Source: Phalacrocorax aristotelis
Taxonomy: Eukaryota > Chordata > Aves > Suliformes > Phalacrocoracidae
Direction of reading: 5' to 3'
Assembly: GCF_949628215.1 (NCBI RefSeq)
Contig: NC_134282.1
Location: 12,274,223-12,338,222, forward strand
DNA length: 64,000 bases
Under the pieces are notes generated by a model, which worked only from the letters and a program-made list of their open reading frames with translations, was not told the DNA's origin and ran no database searches. A program made the translations under genes and the position numbers. This document shows, piece after piece, positions 1 to 13,013 of this stretch. How positions within the stretch are numbered: position 1 is the stretch's first letter; each line of letters begins with the position of its first letter.

Positions 1-3000
1 TCTAAGACCTTATTATGAACCAGGCATATCTCACAGGAGATATACTTGGTAGAAAATTGCACTTTACATCAGACAGCTCTAGAGGAATACCCTCAGTAGC
101 CTTTAGTAGAAGCCTGTATAGGATTATTGTTGCTAGCTGAACAAGCTCATTCATTCAATGCATACTCCTATCTCTTCAGTTCCAACTCCAGCCAAGGCTT
201 GTTACGCAGGTAGATCGCAGAGCACTTTTTTCATGCAGGGAAGAATAAAGTAGCGTTGTAATCTAGTGGTCCTAAACTGCACCACTGTCTCTGCCCACTG
301 CCTTAGTGGGATACATAGAGGTGGGATGGTGTTACCACAACTACTAGTGCCTCAGAATTTTTATTTCCTGCTTTTTTTATCTGTAGTGTCTTTTCTAGGA
401 GCAAGGACTCAAATGACAGAGGCAGGACTTGGTTTTTGCATTATCTGCCTGCAGTATATGCATGACTTAAAAGGTACAAGATGGTACTCTGGATATGATT
501 CTACAAGAGTTTATGCTTGTCTCAGTGAGTGATGTATTTCTGTTCACCCAGCAATCTCACTCCCTCCTTTACACTTGGACTGTTCTGGTTTGAGCCCTTA
601 GCTAGAGCTTTGCATGCTGAATTGTCAGAAACTCCTCTGCCAGATAAAAAGCCTGCAGTTCAGTACCCCGAACCAGCTCATGAGGAGGCTGAGGAAAGTA
701 ACTCTGTCAAAATGACGAAATGGGTAGTAACGTAATTAGGATTGTGACCCTGGGATGCCATCTTAAGCTGGTGCAAGTGTCGTGTTAGAAATAATATTGC
801 TCCTTCCTTAGTAAGAAGCTGACAAGTATTGTGGCTGTAGTGCAGTCTGGTGTATGTCCATCACTCCTTCTGCGTCACTGCCTTAGCTAAAGCAACACTT
901 TAATGTTAACTTTTACTGTAAGCTATGGTTAAGTTGACGTATCCTCTACTCTTGCTCCCTTTTGGGAAACAAGAAAAAGTAAGGTCAACCATGTCAGGTT
1001 TAGAAGGCTGCACCAATTATGACAATCAATCAACAGAAAAATGTGTTACAAACATCATTTAAGATATACATAATATTTTTCTTTATGGTGTTAATTGCCT
1101 TAGCTTCTGCTTATTTCAATGGCTGTCAGACACCTGAGGATCACACCAATGTAGTACTTAAGTATTCAAAAAACCCAACAGTTTTTTGCTAAAACATGAT
1201 GAAACCTATAGAAAGCCTAGAAGACACTATTTTTATCAAATTAGGGCACCTGAAGAATGGCTAAAATGTTATCCTCCTGCAAAGAAAATACACTAATAAG
1301 GTTTTGATGGACACAACACCAGCAGTTCCAAGCAAATTGTTTGACATGTTTAAGGCAACTAGAAGTTACTTTTTTAAAAAAAAAAAAAAAAAAAAGCTGA
1401 GATGGTACCAGGTTTTTTTGTCAATTTTAAATTTCTTTCATTGAACTGGTTTAGACTTGGATTCTTCCAACTGTCTCTCCAGTCCTATTAGCAAGCATTA
1501 CAATACAAACTACTGTTAGTGTTTGGAAGTCAGTAATTATGTGGAAAAAAAGATGATCAGTCTAAGGTCAAACTAACATTGTACGTTAAATGACTTACCT
1601 ACCTGGACATATTAGAACAGGATGCTGATTTCTACAGCAGTTGAGCTCATGGAGTCAGCTAGTGTGAGAGAACTTTAACCTTGATTTTAATAAATTTACT
1701 CAGTGAATAAATGAGAGACCTTGATTTGCTTTTCTTGTATAGTAGTAACTGAAGCCAATGTACATAAAAGTGCCATCATGAGAGCTACGGACGTAATCAC
1801 GAATTCTAAAAACCAGTGATGAGCCTTCCACTTCACTGCTCTTGCAATGTAAGAGACTATGTCTAAAGACTGCCAAAGTTAAAATAGGAAGTTACACCTA
1901 ACTGAAAATATGTGATCAGGCAAATGCTGGTGTTTCAAGTATTGTGCAAACTGTTTAAATTTGTTTCCCTTATTTGTCAGTTACTGCCATTAGAAACCTC
2001 TACTATACCATTCACACTCTTAACCATAGATTTGTGTTGTGTAATTAAGTAGCAAGCAACAGATAGAAAAAAAACCTTTAAAATAAATGTACATACTCTA
2101 GTAACAACTCTTCTGGACTAATTTTTTCAGGGGCTGAAACAGCTGAATGTAACCCATGTCTGAAGAGTACATTACTTGTCTCAATGCATTTTGAGTAAAA
2201 AAGAAAATCAATACATTGCTTAGGATGAAAATTCTATATAGGTTTCTGGCTGCTGGTCTGCTGCTTGGGAAATAACCCTAATCACAACCTTCTTTAAGAA
2301 TATCCAATTTTAGAATCTGTTTTTTTCCGTTTAGTTTCTTTGAAACACAGTACTACTAGTTACCTACTTGCACAGGAACATCATGGTTGTTTTGCCTTTA
2401 ATGCTTTCAGTAAAAAACCCCACCAGCAGTACATTGGTGTGAGTAAATTGTTTTCAAAAGAAACTAAAATGAACTACTAATCCCTAGTTTAGACATGCTG
2501 TTTTATTGCTCAATCTTTAAAAGCTGGTTTTACTCAGTAAATAGTGTGACGACAGGTTTTTTTGCAAATGTAAAGAAACTCCATTCTCTGAAGATAAATT
2601 AATGCAGGTTTAAAATGAAATAGAATTTTTAGTTTGCTCCTTGATACATGGGAGCAATTCAGTAACTTGAAGGCTACACCACTATGAAAAGGTGTGGGTT
2701 CTGCTCCTTTCCATTTTTTTACATTGGTGGTAAATCATGTGGTAAATAATCTTTAGTTCAATGAAGCTGGAAGGAACAATTCAAGATGTCTTTCAACTTC
2801 TTTTTTTGGCATCAGTGCAGCCTTATAAAGACTTGGTGTGTAATGTCAAGACTGACCAAAATGAAAATAGAAAATCTTAGTTTTAAAACCCACAGGACAA
2901 GGGGACCAGGAAAACACAAACAAGTGTTGATAAACATAAGCATATTTGATATAGTTTGAGATGTTAAGCCATTTGAAAGGTATTAATTTTAGTGAATGTA

Positions 3001-4293
3001 GCTGAATTCTAATTCATATCCAGCAGGGTTTTGATATCACAAATTTTAAGAAACTGTTTCATTCTTAATTCTCTCACATAGTAAAACCAATATTAAAAAA
3101 TGTATGTTCAGCTTCCTGACTACTTAACTATATTCTTCTTAGCAAAACAAAATAGCATTTTTAATATAATGCCTGCAATTAAAAATCCTGACATGAAGAT
3201 TGAATGTTGCCAACAGAAAGGGATTGATCAACTTTAGGGAAGTTCTTAAAAAAATGAAGTAAAATATTTTAAGTTTCCAACCTCCTTGTGTAAAAGACAG
3301 TTATTTACCACTGTAGTTTAAACAAGACCAAAGTCTAGCTAGTCAAGAAGTCAGGGCAATAGCTTCGTTCTCCCTTTCCTCAAAATTGAAGGTCTATGCA
3401 CAGTAATTCATTGGGTAACACTTTCTTTACAGAGCAAGTCCCTCCAGAAACTTGAGAAGATGTTGGGCTAAGTTTAATCTTTGGGTAGAGCAAGAAGAAT
3501 GCAGTCTGGCAATAACTGAAGGAAGTGATTACTGGTTTTAGCAGCTCTAGTCCAATGATGCAATGCTGAAGGAGATCTAGGTTGAGTCCATTTAAGTGTG
3601 ACGTGTTCAAACAGTATGACTGGACACCTGTCCTGGAACTCTTTGGAGCCTCTTGCTTTATTTAGAGAAGCTCAGTTCTCAGATGGCACCTGCTGGCCAT
3701 ATGTTTTATCTAAGTATTGCTGTTTCACACGTTAAGTAAATGTGGAAATGACTGGACACAGGGGAGCCTACCATCCATGCACCAAGTACACTGAGCATGT
3801 CTACCCGGACAGAAATACAGAGAATTCTTAGCAGAGCTCACCTACCTCAGGCAAAGTGAAGTGCGAACGCAGCAGGGTCACATATGGATTATGCACCAGT
3901 TCAAGATGCCCTTTTTCTTTCCTTTTCCTCCTCAACTTGGGAAGAGCTGCCTTCCTCCAGTTTGCTCCTCCACACGTCCACAGTTATTCAAAATTAATAC
4001 TAACCCCTGAAGATCTGTTCTTGGTGTCAGTTTAGTTATTTGAGAAATAACTCCTTCGTAACGCAGCTCACTCAGAAGTTTGTTGTTTATAAATCCACGT
4101 GGATTAAGGTTACAGGACAGCTATGAGAAACCTTCCAAAATCAACTGTAAAACAACTCATTTATGTACCAACCCTACTAGCTCCTGTATATCTTCAAATG
4201 TTCTGTACCTACGTAGGTTAATATCACTAAATTTGCTTCAATTAACTAATGTTAGGAATTTGATCAGGAACGATATTTAAAACTCTAACTTAC
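1..4293 (-). other. TFDP2: TFDP2 last intron (partial, 3' exon off window)
   Basis: This is intron downstream of the last visible TFDP2 coding exon. The donor at 4288-4293 reads GTAAGT on the minus strand. I searched for the final exon, which should encode an acidic Glu/Asp/Ser-rich tail, and found no matching frame. The terminal exon and 3' UTR should therefore lie left of position 1. The stretch is AT-rich and contains a 20-A run at 1376-1395. No other gene was recognised. Confidence 0.75.
1376..1395. repeat. poly(A) run, 20 A
   Basis: Uninterrupted run of 20 adenines inside the last TFDP2 intron, preceded by a short T run. It could be a simple slippage tract or the tail of a decayed retroelement. 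No retroelement body was recognised next to it. Confidence 0.9.
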
Positions 4294-4460
4294 CTGTGAT
4301 GTAGCCTTCTAAAGCTTTTGGCACCAGTGACTTCGCAGTTCTTAGGTCCTCAGCTGAGCATTTGCCTGCCTCAAGCCCAAAGGACATTCCCATTCTCTTC
4401 AGCACTTCGCTGTCATCATGGATCTCAAAAGTGTTATCGAAATTAAAGAGGTATTCAAAT
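4294..4460 (-). CDS. TFDP2: TFDP2 coding exon 10: E2F-heterodimerisation domain end
   Basis: This exon encodes residues 297-351, counting from the MTAKN start. It begins with the last base of the Lys296 codon and ends one base into codon 352. Recognisable pieces are [23 protein letters not shown] and [12 protein letters not shown], the conserved C-terminal half of the DP dimerisation region that binds E2F. The acceptor reads CATGCAG and the donor GTAAGTTAG on the minus strand. The partial codon G|.. fits an Asp or Gly start of the next exon, as the human protein requires. That next exon is not in the window. The protein is nuclear and acts as an obligate heterodimer with E2F. Assignment to TFDP2 rather than TFDP1 rests mainly on neighbouring exons. 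Confidence 0.95.
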
Positions 4461-4510
4461 CTGCATGTAAAAAGTCATAGTGAGATGGTTTTGAAAATGC
4501 ACAGCTATGC

Positions 4511-4527
4511 TTTTTTTTTTTTTTTTT
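4511..4527. repeat. poly(T) tract, 17 T
   Basis: Seventeen consecutive T about 50 bases upstream, on the minus strand, of coding exon 10's acceptor. On the transcribed strand it is an A run, so it is not the polypyrimidine tract of that exon. A second T-rich stretch follows at 4541-4548. Confidence 0.9.
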
Positions 4528-6119
4528 GCCTATTTTTCCTTTTTTTTTCTACACACTGAGGTAAGTGTCTGGATTCTTCATTATCTTAAGGGTCCTTAAG
4601 GAAAAATAAGAAATGTAGCAAATGATTTTTCTCCTCTGCTTTTGTGACTGGCATGCCTACAGGGGTTAAAATGGCACTTTCTCAATTAAAGTAACTTAAC
4701 CACTGCAGGAAGAAAGTCTAAAATTTTCTACCCCATTAAACAGATTCAAAGGGGAAGAGGGAGGCCTTGTTAAACATGAACCTTCATCATTTGTACTAAA
4801 TCCAATACTTTTAAAGGTCACCTGCAGCCCTGTCACCAAAATAGCTATTTTGGTTTTGCTTCTTTTACATTTCACTTTCTGTTCTAATGTGCAACACTCC
4901 TCCTGTGAACTGACCTATTTATCTTGGTATAACTTTGTTTTTTTGGATGCACTTGGATGCAGCTAGCAAAGCAGTCAGAACAGTCTCCTGTGTGTTCACA
5001 ACGTACCATTTCTGCTGCAGGGCTCTCAACATGTTTTTCATTATATATAAATGTGGAAATAGTGATATAAACTCAATACAGCTTTAACAAAAGCAGGAAT
5101 GCCTAGACTGGCCTTATGCTATGATCACAGGCTATTAAAAACCTGGACAGTATTGGTCCAGGGATGACAATATAAGGCTATAGAGATCCCATTGCCACAT
5201 TTTCTGCTGACAAAACCTTTATCCCTAGAAAAGCAACTCATCCATGAGATACGATCTTTAAAAGATAATTCACTGGTGGGTCTTCCGTTAGCTCTCCAAG
5301 CTCGCGTCACATGTGGATTTTCTTCATAGGTGTGTTTTAATACTCATTTTCTTATACCTGATCCAATAAGTTTGGAAAAGTTACATCTTTTGTGCCTATA
5401 CACAAAACTTTAATCTAGAAATCTACATGCTTTGTACTAGGTGTAATTGTCAGTTACAGGCATTACTTCTTTTGTGATCCATACCGTATTACTTGTAAAA
5501 CCTATGGTTTATGCAGCTATATTTATTTAAAGCTAACCATATTAAAAGGGAAAATAAGATGCATCGCTATATGTTTAATGGGTATGATTACATTCCTGCT
5601 GCCTAAACCTGTGCAGCTGAAGTCACATAACCATTTTTACACAAAAAGGGGATGGGAGACCAGTGTTGTACCAAGTAACTACCAGCAAGCTGTGTAGTTA
5701 ATTAAGCAATAACTGAATTCAGCTTTCATGGTACAGGATTAAAGGCTGGATTTATTGATAGCTCTGCATTTCCCCTCCCATGTGTTGTGCTCAAACACTG
5801 GATGCTAGAAAGGAGCATAACTCCTCCCCCCCACCCTTCTCCCCAAGTTTCCAAACAAACTTACAGTAGTATTTCTCCAGTATGGCTTTTTAGCACCCTG
5901 CAGCCTCTGACATGGGAAGTCCCTACGCTTCTACCTTTGCTGTTAATAGCTGTTGGAGGGTTTTCTTTCAGGGACTTGACATGACTCCTTTTTGAACTTA
6001 CGTAAACTTTTGGCACACACATCAAACACCATGATTTGCATAGATGAACTGTTACAAAACCACATATATTCTTTTTGCCTAAAACCCGTCACCTGGTAGT
6101 CTTCTCTTAATGTCTCTTA

Positions 6120-6780
6120 ATTTTAACTTTAATAAGCAGCTGTATACAGCTGTTCCCTATGTACATGCCCCATGTCATCCATGGTTTTATAGACACCTGT
6201 GAATCAACTGTCCTCTCTTTTCTAGGCCACAGAGTCCATCTGTTCCCTCTGTGAAAGCCTTTTCATAGCTTCAGGCATTCTTGATGCCCTCCCGTGTCTC
6301 CCTCCCAGTTTTGCTATACTCTTTCCAAGAACAAGACACCATAAAGCACTCCAGGTATAAAAGCACTAAACATACCTAGTTTTACATTGTATTTCTTACT
6401 GTTTTTCCTAAAAATTCCCAGCATTATTTTGGCCATTATTGAGAATCAACTTTTGTTCTTATGGAATGATCTATTGGGCTGCGTTCTTATTATTCAGTGC
6501 TAAACATGAGGTCCAGAGGCCAACGCTGCATATGCAAAGTTTGGGTATGGTTCCTGTCCCTTTACCCTGGTAAGTGCAAATATGACCAACAATTAATTTA
6601 ATCTGGTATTTTCTGCTCTTGCAGGCAATTCTTCCTCTAAGGATACAAGAGCCTACTTCCTACATGTTTTTGCTAATGTATAGCATTGTATCTCCAACGG
6701 CAAAATCATCTGCATTTCCTATTAGAATAGAGAGGTTCTAATTTTTCCAAGCTTCTGATACATCTATTGTGTCTGCAGCC
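6120..6780 (-). mobile_element. Ancient CR1/L3-like LINE fragment
   Basis: On the plus strand the stretch follows the typical reverse-complement layout of an old CR1/L3 element. In order it reads a TTCTAGGCCA...TCCATCTGTTCCCTC block, CCTTTTCATAGCTTCAGGCA, a GATGCCCTCCCGTGTCTCC block (the protein-side LFAVLRW-like region), GCACTCCAGGTATAAAAGC, and TTCCCAGCATTATTTTGGCC. This comparison is from memory of CR1/L3 consensus layout. The copy is strongly diverged, has no open frame left and has uncertain ends. It lies in a TFDP2 intron in the same orientation as the gene. Confidence 0.45.
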
Positions 6781-8871
6781 TTGTTTAAAAGTAGGTATTC
6801 TGGTTAATTCCCCCCGACCCACAGCGTTTATGTAAAAGCACCATATACACTTAATATATTTTTCCTGTTCAGGTGCCTCATCTTTTCAACACAATTTTTC
6901 ATTTCTTCCTTTTTATCTGAAGACTCCACTTCTTATTCCAACTTCAGAAACGTCATTTCCAGTATGCTGCTTGGCACCCATCTGCCTTCCCAAACTCTAA
7001 ACAAAACTTGCCCAATAACCTCTTTGTTTTACATGCGAGAAATCTCGTTCTGTTTTGGCTAGATAGAGCCTGTTCTTGCATACAAAAAGTTAGAAGACAA
7101 AACCTGTGTTCCTCATGATGGTAAATCCCCCTTACAGGTACCATTTTCCCAAGCAATTGTGTTCTTTTGGAAAATCCTCTGCAAATGCGATTTTGAGTAG
7201 CTAATGCAGTAAGCTTACCTGGTTGTTGGACTTTCTAACACCACCTGCTGTTGCATCATAAATACCAACGAATGCTTTATAGAAATATTACTTGGGAGAA
7301 GAAAGGAAAATGGAAGCCCATTACAACAGCGGGTTATTAACTGAGGCTGAAAAACCAAGCGAAGGGCAAGCACTCCAGCTGACCAGTAATGTGGCTAGGC
7401 AGTGCAAATACTCTCCAATAAACTACAGAATTTTAATTCTTCAAATTGAGTGACCACTTCTGCCCACTGCCTTGTTTAGCAGATCAATGTAACAGTGGTT
7501 TAAACGCTAGCAGTTTCTGGTACTGTTTACCTACATGCTGCTGCTGCCACTCATCAGTTGCACAAATAATAACCACAGTAGAAAGCTTGTTTAATTTGGG
7601 TTGTACACTTAATGATATCCAGATGACAGAAACGTGGAAGCTGGGTTATATAAACTGAAATATCAACAACTTAAATCATTTCGGTGGGCTCATTTTTAGC
7701 AGTAGTGTTTTCTTACAGTTTGAGATTGTAGAAATGTGTTACGCTGCTCTAGATCCCAAATGCCAGTTTAATTTCTGACAACTTCAAAGCAGCAGTTCTG
7801 AAGTTTCAGTATGAAATTGTTCAACTTTTTAGTGACTTCAAACCTAAATATAGAGCACTGTTCAAAGGGGCAGTAAGAACTGTATAGTATGCCTATAAAA
7901 CAGGAGTATAGTTAAGCTAAATCAATATTGATCCTAAAATTCCCAACTTGCTGAACTGCAGTGCTGATGGAAGTATTCAAAAAGTTTTGTCACACAATGT
8001 ATGGGACTTCAGTCCAATTTTCTACAAAAATTCAACTTTTAATAGTATTGCTTTTTTGCATGTTGGTGGTTAGGTCACCAGAGACTGTCTATTTTTGCTG
8101 CATGTTAATTGACTTCAAGGTCAATATGGGATTTGAATGCCACAGAGTAATCTACAGTATTAAAGCAAAGCCAGCCAGCTATTTTCAGCTAATAAACTAG
8201 TTGTGATCCAATTAACAGTTACCATAACAGTACCTCATACTTTCAGCCATATTTTCACAGGAAGAAGAGCATAAGCACACAGAAGTAAGTGGAAGATTTT
8301 CAGATTAATACAAAAGTGCAACTAGAGCAGTTTGCTTACAAAGACAATATTTCAAACTTCTATGTAATTTTCTTCCTGTTTTCCATTCAAAGAACTAGGT
8401 GCAACCTTTCTGCTATTAAAAGACACTTAAAAAACTGTTGTTATCACCTCTAGGATGTTGCCTTCGTGTTACACAGATCACCTTGTGTTTCTGGCTAAAC
8501 ACATTTATGGCATATTAGGAGTAAGAATTCACCAACACTACCACACAGCTTCATTAAAAGGTAGCGCTGTCCTTAATTTCATTCAGTTATTTCTCCTCTT
8601 TGAACTGTCGGTCTGAAGTGCCTTTTGCAACAGTGAAAGTCTGCCTGTTTTAACTAGTGTTTGTGAAGCAATGTTGATAAACTTATTCCTATTACTACTG
8701 AGGTTGCATTAAATATTAAAAAAAACCAAAACAAAACACTCCCCTGATGCGACAGTAGAAAATTTAAATACGTTATTTCTTTTAGTAAACTAGAAGAATT
8801 TATCTCATTTGTTCAAACAAAAAATCCACTCCACAAATAAAATTCTGAAAACTGATTCCATAAACACTCAC

Positions 8872-9023
8872 TTATCACTTGATATGCTGCAGTCTATAAC
8901 TGTTCTTTTGCTAGTGTTGACTATTAAGAAAGGCAGCTGTATTGTTGAGTTCAAAGCAGGAGGGCCTTGATTCTGTTGTTCATTTTGCCGATTTCTTTGT
9001 ACCAAGTTTTTGAATGCTATTTG
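8872..9023 (-). CDS. TFDP2: TFDP2 coding exon 9: dimerisation domain
   Basis: This exon encodes residues 246-295 and the first two bases of the Lys296 codon. It starts [20 protein letters not shown] and continues with [12 protein letters not shown] and [16 protein letters not shown], the conserved DP dimerisation domain that contacts E2F. The acceptor reads TTTCTACAG and the donor GTGAGTG on the minus strand. The wording [18 protein letters not shown] matches human TFDP2 as I recall it; TFDP1 has a different, proline-rich segment here. This exon is the strongest evidence for the TFDP2 assignment. The reading frame continues from exon 8 (phase 0) and into exon 10. Confidence 0.97.
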
Positions 9024-10678
9024 CTGTAGAAAGAAAGAAAAACTGATCACTGACAATAAAGGAGAAGACATCAGTGTCTCCAGCAAGTGGAACTTCATAG
9101 CTCCTATTTACCAACTCTCAGTATCTCCAGTAATTTTCTGTTAAAACGTAAGTTGTGGCCCGATTTCCTCTTTGCACTAGTGAAGCACACCAGGAAGAGG
9201 TTAAACACGTTTTTCACGCATACCCTAATGGCTATGCCCCCCTCACAATCCTTGGAGAAGAAACAAGAAAGAAGCAATAAAGCTTGGTGAAGAATTGTTC
9301 CCCATTCCTTTTGAAAAAGGCATAGGAGTCAGAGGTTTCTTCTGTTACTATTATATGTGTAACTACCTCAGATGAGGAGCTAGTTACACTGAAATGAAAG
9401 TTAACAGAAACTACAGCATTCTCCCACACCCCCCCATGACCCATAATTCTCTGGCCCTTCTCATCCATCACCCTCTTTTCTCTCTCAAAAGAATGAGTTT
9501 TGAAATTCTACTCTGAAAGTTCTTGAACAGGTGCCGTCTATGACAGCGCTCACTCTCTACTGAAGCCTTATATCTGACTGCATATGTATGAAAATGTGTG
9601 TTTTTAGGAAATGTTATTTGAGGGATTGGCAGTCAGCGTACTTGCCCACTCTGAGGCACTACTTATTCCACTGAATGGGACAGACGGATAGACAGAATCC
9701 CAAAGGACAGTAAACTGTTTGACAATGAACATCATCAAGGAAATAATGACAGTTGTAGATAGCAAGAGAGTGCAACTATTGTCGTTTTCAAACTAGTAGT
9801 TAAGAGGGCCTGAGTTGCCTTATTTTTCACCAGGATAATTTCATGTCACTCTTAGAGAAGCTGCTAATTTAGTATGTCAGACAGATAGAATCAGAATTGT
9901 GCCCTAAGTAGAGAAACAGTTTTTGGTGATGGCAAAAAGAAGTAGCAGATATTTAAAAGCTCCCATGCATATCTAATTACATATGAATTGTATCAATATA
10001 GTCACACCAGGAAAAAAATATACCCTTATTGCCTGTAGCCTCATAGAAGAGTATGATTGCATTTAAATTACTGGAAGTCTGCACAGACCAAAACACTTAA
10101 GAATGCTCATAACTGTACTTATAAAATGTTAGTTGATAAGCAAAGATGCATTTGAAATCTGTTTCTGCAATCAAAGCCAAAACTCAAGTCATCTTAAGAA
10201 TGTAAAAGAGCTGGATTTGCCATCCATTCTTCGGATCCAGAAATGTCTATCTCCCCCAAAACAACTCTGTACATAGTTACACAAGTTCAGTTGTAAATTT
10301 CATAGCTTAGAATCAAAAAAGAAATTTTCCAGTAAGAACTATCTGGAGAAGGTAACTCTGGGGGAGGAGTAGAGTCAACAAGGGGGACTCGTGAGTTGCT
10401 CCCATTCCCATGAACGTTGACAGAACTGCAGCAGAGCACTTACAAAAGCCCGTAGCACGCAGGTGTGTCATGCTGTTTTACAATAGGTAAAAATGAACCA
10501 GAAAGTGAGGGTAAGAGGTCCCCCTACTAGAATCCACAAAGGTCACAAGTGTGAAACTTTTCTCCCTATTATATTATAGCTGCTAAATAAAGCTAGAAAG
10601 AACTTCAGAAGGTCTAACATGTCAGATCAGCACTTGATAATTTCATTTCTAGAAAAAAATAATTAAAATTAAATATAC
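9024..10678 (-). other. TFDP2: TFDP2 intron between coding exons 8 and 9
   Basis: About 1.65 kb of AT-rich intron. A minus-strand open stretch at 9232-9471 lacks usable splice sites and is not conserved-looking. No repeat or RNA gene was recognised. Confidence 0.85.
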
Positions 10679-10747
10679 CTGCAGCAGCAGTTCTTGTAGT
10701 TGGGCTCGCTTCTGCTTTATCCTTTCAATCCGCTTCTGTTTTTCTAG
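10679..10747 (-). CDS. TFDP2: TFDP2 coding exon 8: coiled-coil linker
   Basis: A 69-nt exon that encodes exactly 23 residues (223-245), LEKQKRIERIKQKR followed by AQLQELLLQ. This is the charged, leucine-rich helix that begins the DP coiled coil, where E2F and DP pair. Both boundaries are phase 0, so skipping would keep the frame. The acceptor is TTTTAAG|CTAGAAAAAC. A downstream AG four bases later (CTAG|AAAA) would shift the frame, so the first AG was chosen. The donor reads GTATATTT, weaker than the other TFDP2 donors. Removing this exon would shorten the dimerisation helix. Confidence 0.95.
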
Positions 10748-13013
10748 CTTAAAATATAATTGTAAATACATCAAGATAATTACTTAGTTACCTTGTCTGT
10801 TCCATTGTGCCAAACTGAACAGGCTTTAGAGCTATGTTGGTGTGCTAGCACCATGATAAAAATCCACACTTTCATTGTAAATGCTGGTGAATTCCATGGC
10901 ACGGCAAGTAAATTGCACAAGCCTTTTGGGCCTACCCAGCTGCCATACATTTTCTTCTTTTTCAAATAGACTAATCGCATAGTCACGAGTTTCTCCATAA
11001 AACAGGTCTGACAAACTAATTTCTTTCTTTGTCAATAATTTTAAGTAAAGAATCAATCATTACAAGAGACGGTATTATTTCTCCACTCATTCCTCCTCTT
11101 TCGTAATGTGCACAGAGTGCCGATTACCACCAAATTAAACACTTGCTGGAGGGGGTGCTTTGAGTTGGGTGTTTGTTTTTTTTTTTTACACCCCCCTCCT
11201 GCCCTCCACTGTTTTGGAATTGTGCACACCCCTTCCACTGCTCTCCCAGCTACAAGCCACCAGGCATAAGTGTGTGGAGACTGGGCTTAGGATCATCACC
11301 TGCGTCTTTTCAGTGACCTCCACTTTTTGTTTGGACTACGCATTTGAGACTTGAATAAACTAACAAGATTTCAGCAACAAAAAGGGGGTAGAGGTAACAT
11401 TCTATACATGAGCACAGAATCCATTTCTTGCATCAGTTTTGTTAATGCCAGCTTATGGGGCAAAGCTATCTTCAACCTAAGCGTGCAGTGTTTGGAACAG
11501 CAGCAGTACTGGATGCTGACTGACACTGCAGATACAGCCAACAGTATTTTAAATATTGTTCTGTGGCAACACTAAAGAATTGGCCAGTAGTCATCATGTT
11601 TAAAAGGTATTTTGCCTCATCATCCTGTTGCTGCCTGCACTGTATCACTGCTCCCAAAAATATTAAACTCTTAAATTACCTTTCATTCACCCACTGAAAC
11701 TAAATGATGCAGTCTTTTAAAACTTAGCTAGCCTAAACCCCCTGTTTTATTTGTGGTGGTTCCTCCCCTCCCCCAGCCACTTTAATATTTAAAATGCTTC
11801 CTTCAGAGCACAGTAGATATGACTTTATTAGCTGGGACAAACATATAACTCTCAAAACCAAGAAACAGTCCAGATATATAGAAAATATGGCTAAATTACA
11901 ACAAGCTTTTTTGTATGTGGGTCTCATTTTTGTTCTCGTAATCTTCTTATGGAATTACACTGTAAGAAGAGCTGGCACTTTACACAGCTTTAAAAGCAAA
12001 CTTAATGCTGAATTTCACACCATGAAAATGCAGCTTTATTTTCTATTCCTTTCTATTATGTCATAGGAAGCAACATTTTAAGAAAATATGCCTGGCTTCC
12101 ATTCTGTGCATATGTAATTAGAGCCTGAAACAGCAAATAGTGTATGAACACTGTAGATGACACACTGAAATTCAAGTTCTGTATGTGTAACAATAACCTA
12201 CAGTGAAGATAATGCATTCACATGAATGCATGCAAAATGTAGATTTATTCAAATTTTTTTAAAAAAAAGAATCCTGGAGGATAATGATTGAGCATACACC
12301 TACTCCTTGCGTGGATGTATTTTCCAAGTTGCTGAAATGGACAAGGATAGTAAAAGCTTTTTCTTACCACATCTAGAAAGACAACTGATGTAAATGAACT
12401 TGCCCAAAAAAACCTTGATCTGTACTGGAGAGGCACCCCACCCACCTCAAGATATTTGATGTCACAAGTATCACAAATACAATACATATGAAGAGGTATT
12501 TACAGACAGTCATTACAGCACTCTGCAGTAAATGCAGTAACTTGTGCTTTTTATTTATAGAGCGTTTGGCCTGAAGGACAAGCAACATTTGTGCCTATAA
12601 ATTCTGGCATCCCTGCAAAAACATGGTAACTCTTAGCCTGCTGGAAAAATAACGGAAATAACCAATAAGTAAAACTTCTTTTTTTTCCCCCTGCTAGATA
12701 ACTAGAATTTGACATCCTAGAAGAATTATTTTTCAATTTAATTTCCTTTGAATGGCATTTCCAAGTACAGACATTAATAGAAAACTGGTCTCCTTTCAAA
12801 TTTATACCATTTTGTAAGCATAACTGTACCATAAATTCTTCTGACTTCCTTCTGGTTAATTCAGGCTACTACAGACTTTAATCTTAAAAGTAATCCCTGA
12901 CTCAATCAATGTCCATTTTTGTAAGGTAAACAGATGGTTTTTTTAACTTCATGTAATGTATACTAAAAACTCAACTAAGAATACATAAACATAGCCTATC
13001 AGTTTATTCAAAT

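Larger units (their letters stand above)
4461..8871 (-). other. TFDP2: TFDP2 intron between coding exons 9 and 10
   Basis: About 4.4 kb of intron. It contains a 17-T run at 4511-4527 followed by a second T-rich stretch, and an old CR1-like fragment near 6.1-6.8 kb. Short open frames occur but none has splice sites or recognisable protein content. Confidence 0.85.

Noticed and set aside
529..735. Plus-strand open frame of 68 codons with a hydrophilic, acidic-looking tail (PLPDKKPAVQYPEPAHEEAE).
   Set aside because: It looks protein-like but matches no family I know, has no clear splice sites, and lies opposite TFDP2 intron. A frame this short is expected by chance.
1816..1905. GTGATGA and a later CTGA about 85 bases apart, possible C/D snoRNA.
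   Set aside because: The flanks do not form a terminal stem and the copy is antisense to the host gene.
3843..3990. Minus-strand donor-like GAG|GTAGGTGAGC preceded by an open, basic frame (LRRKRKEKGHLELV), a possible extra TFDP2 exon.
   Set aside because: An in-frame TAA lies upstream and no AG with a pyrimidine tract falls between the stop and the open part. It does not resemble the expected TFDP2 C-terminus.
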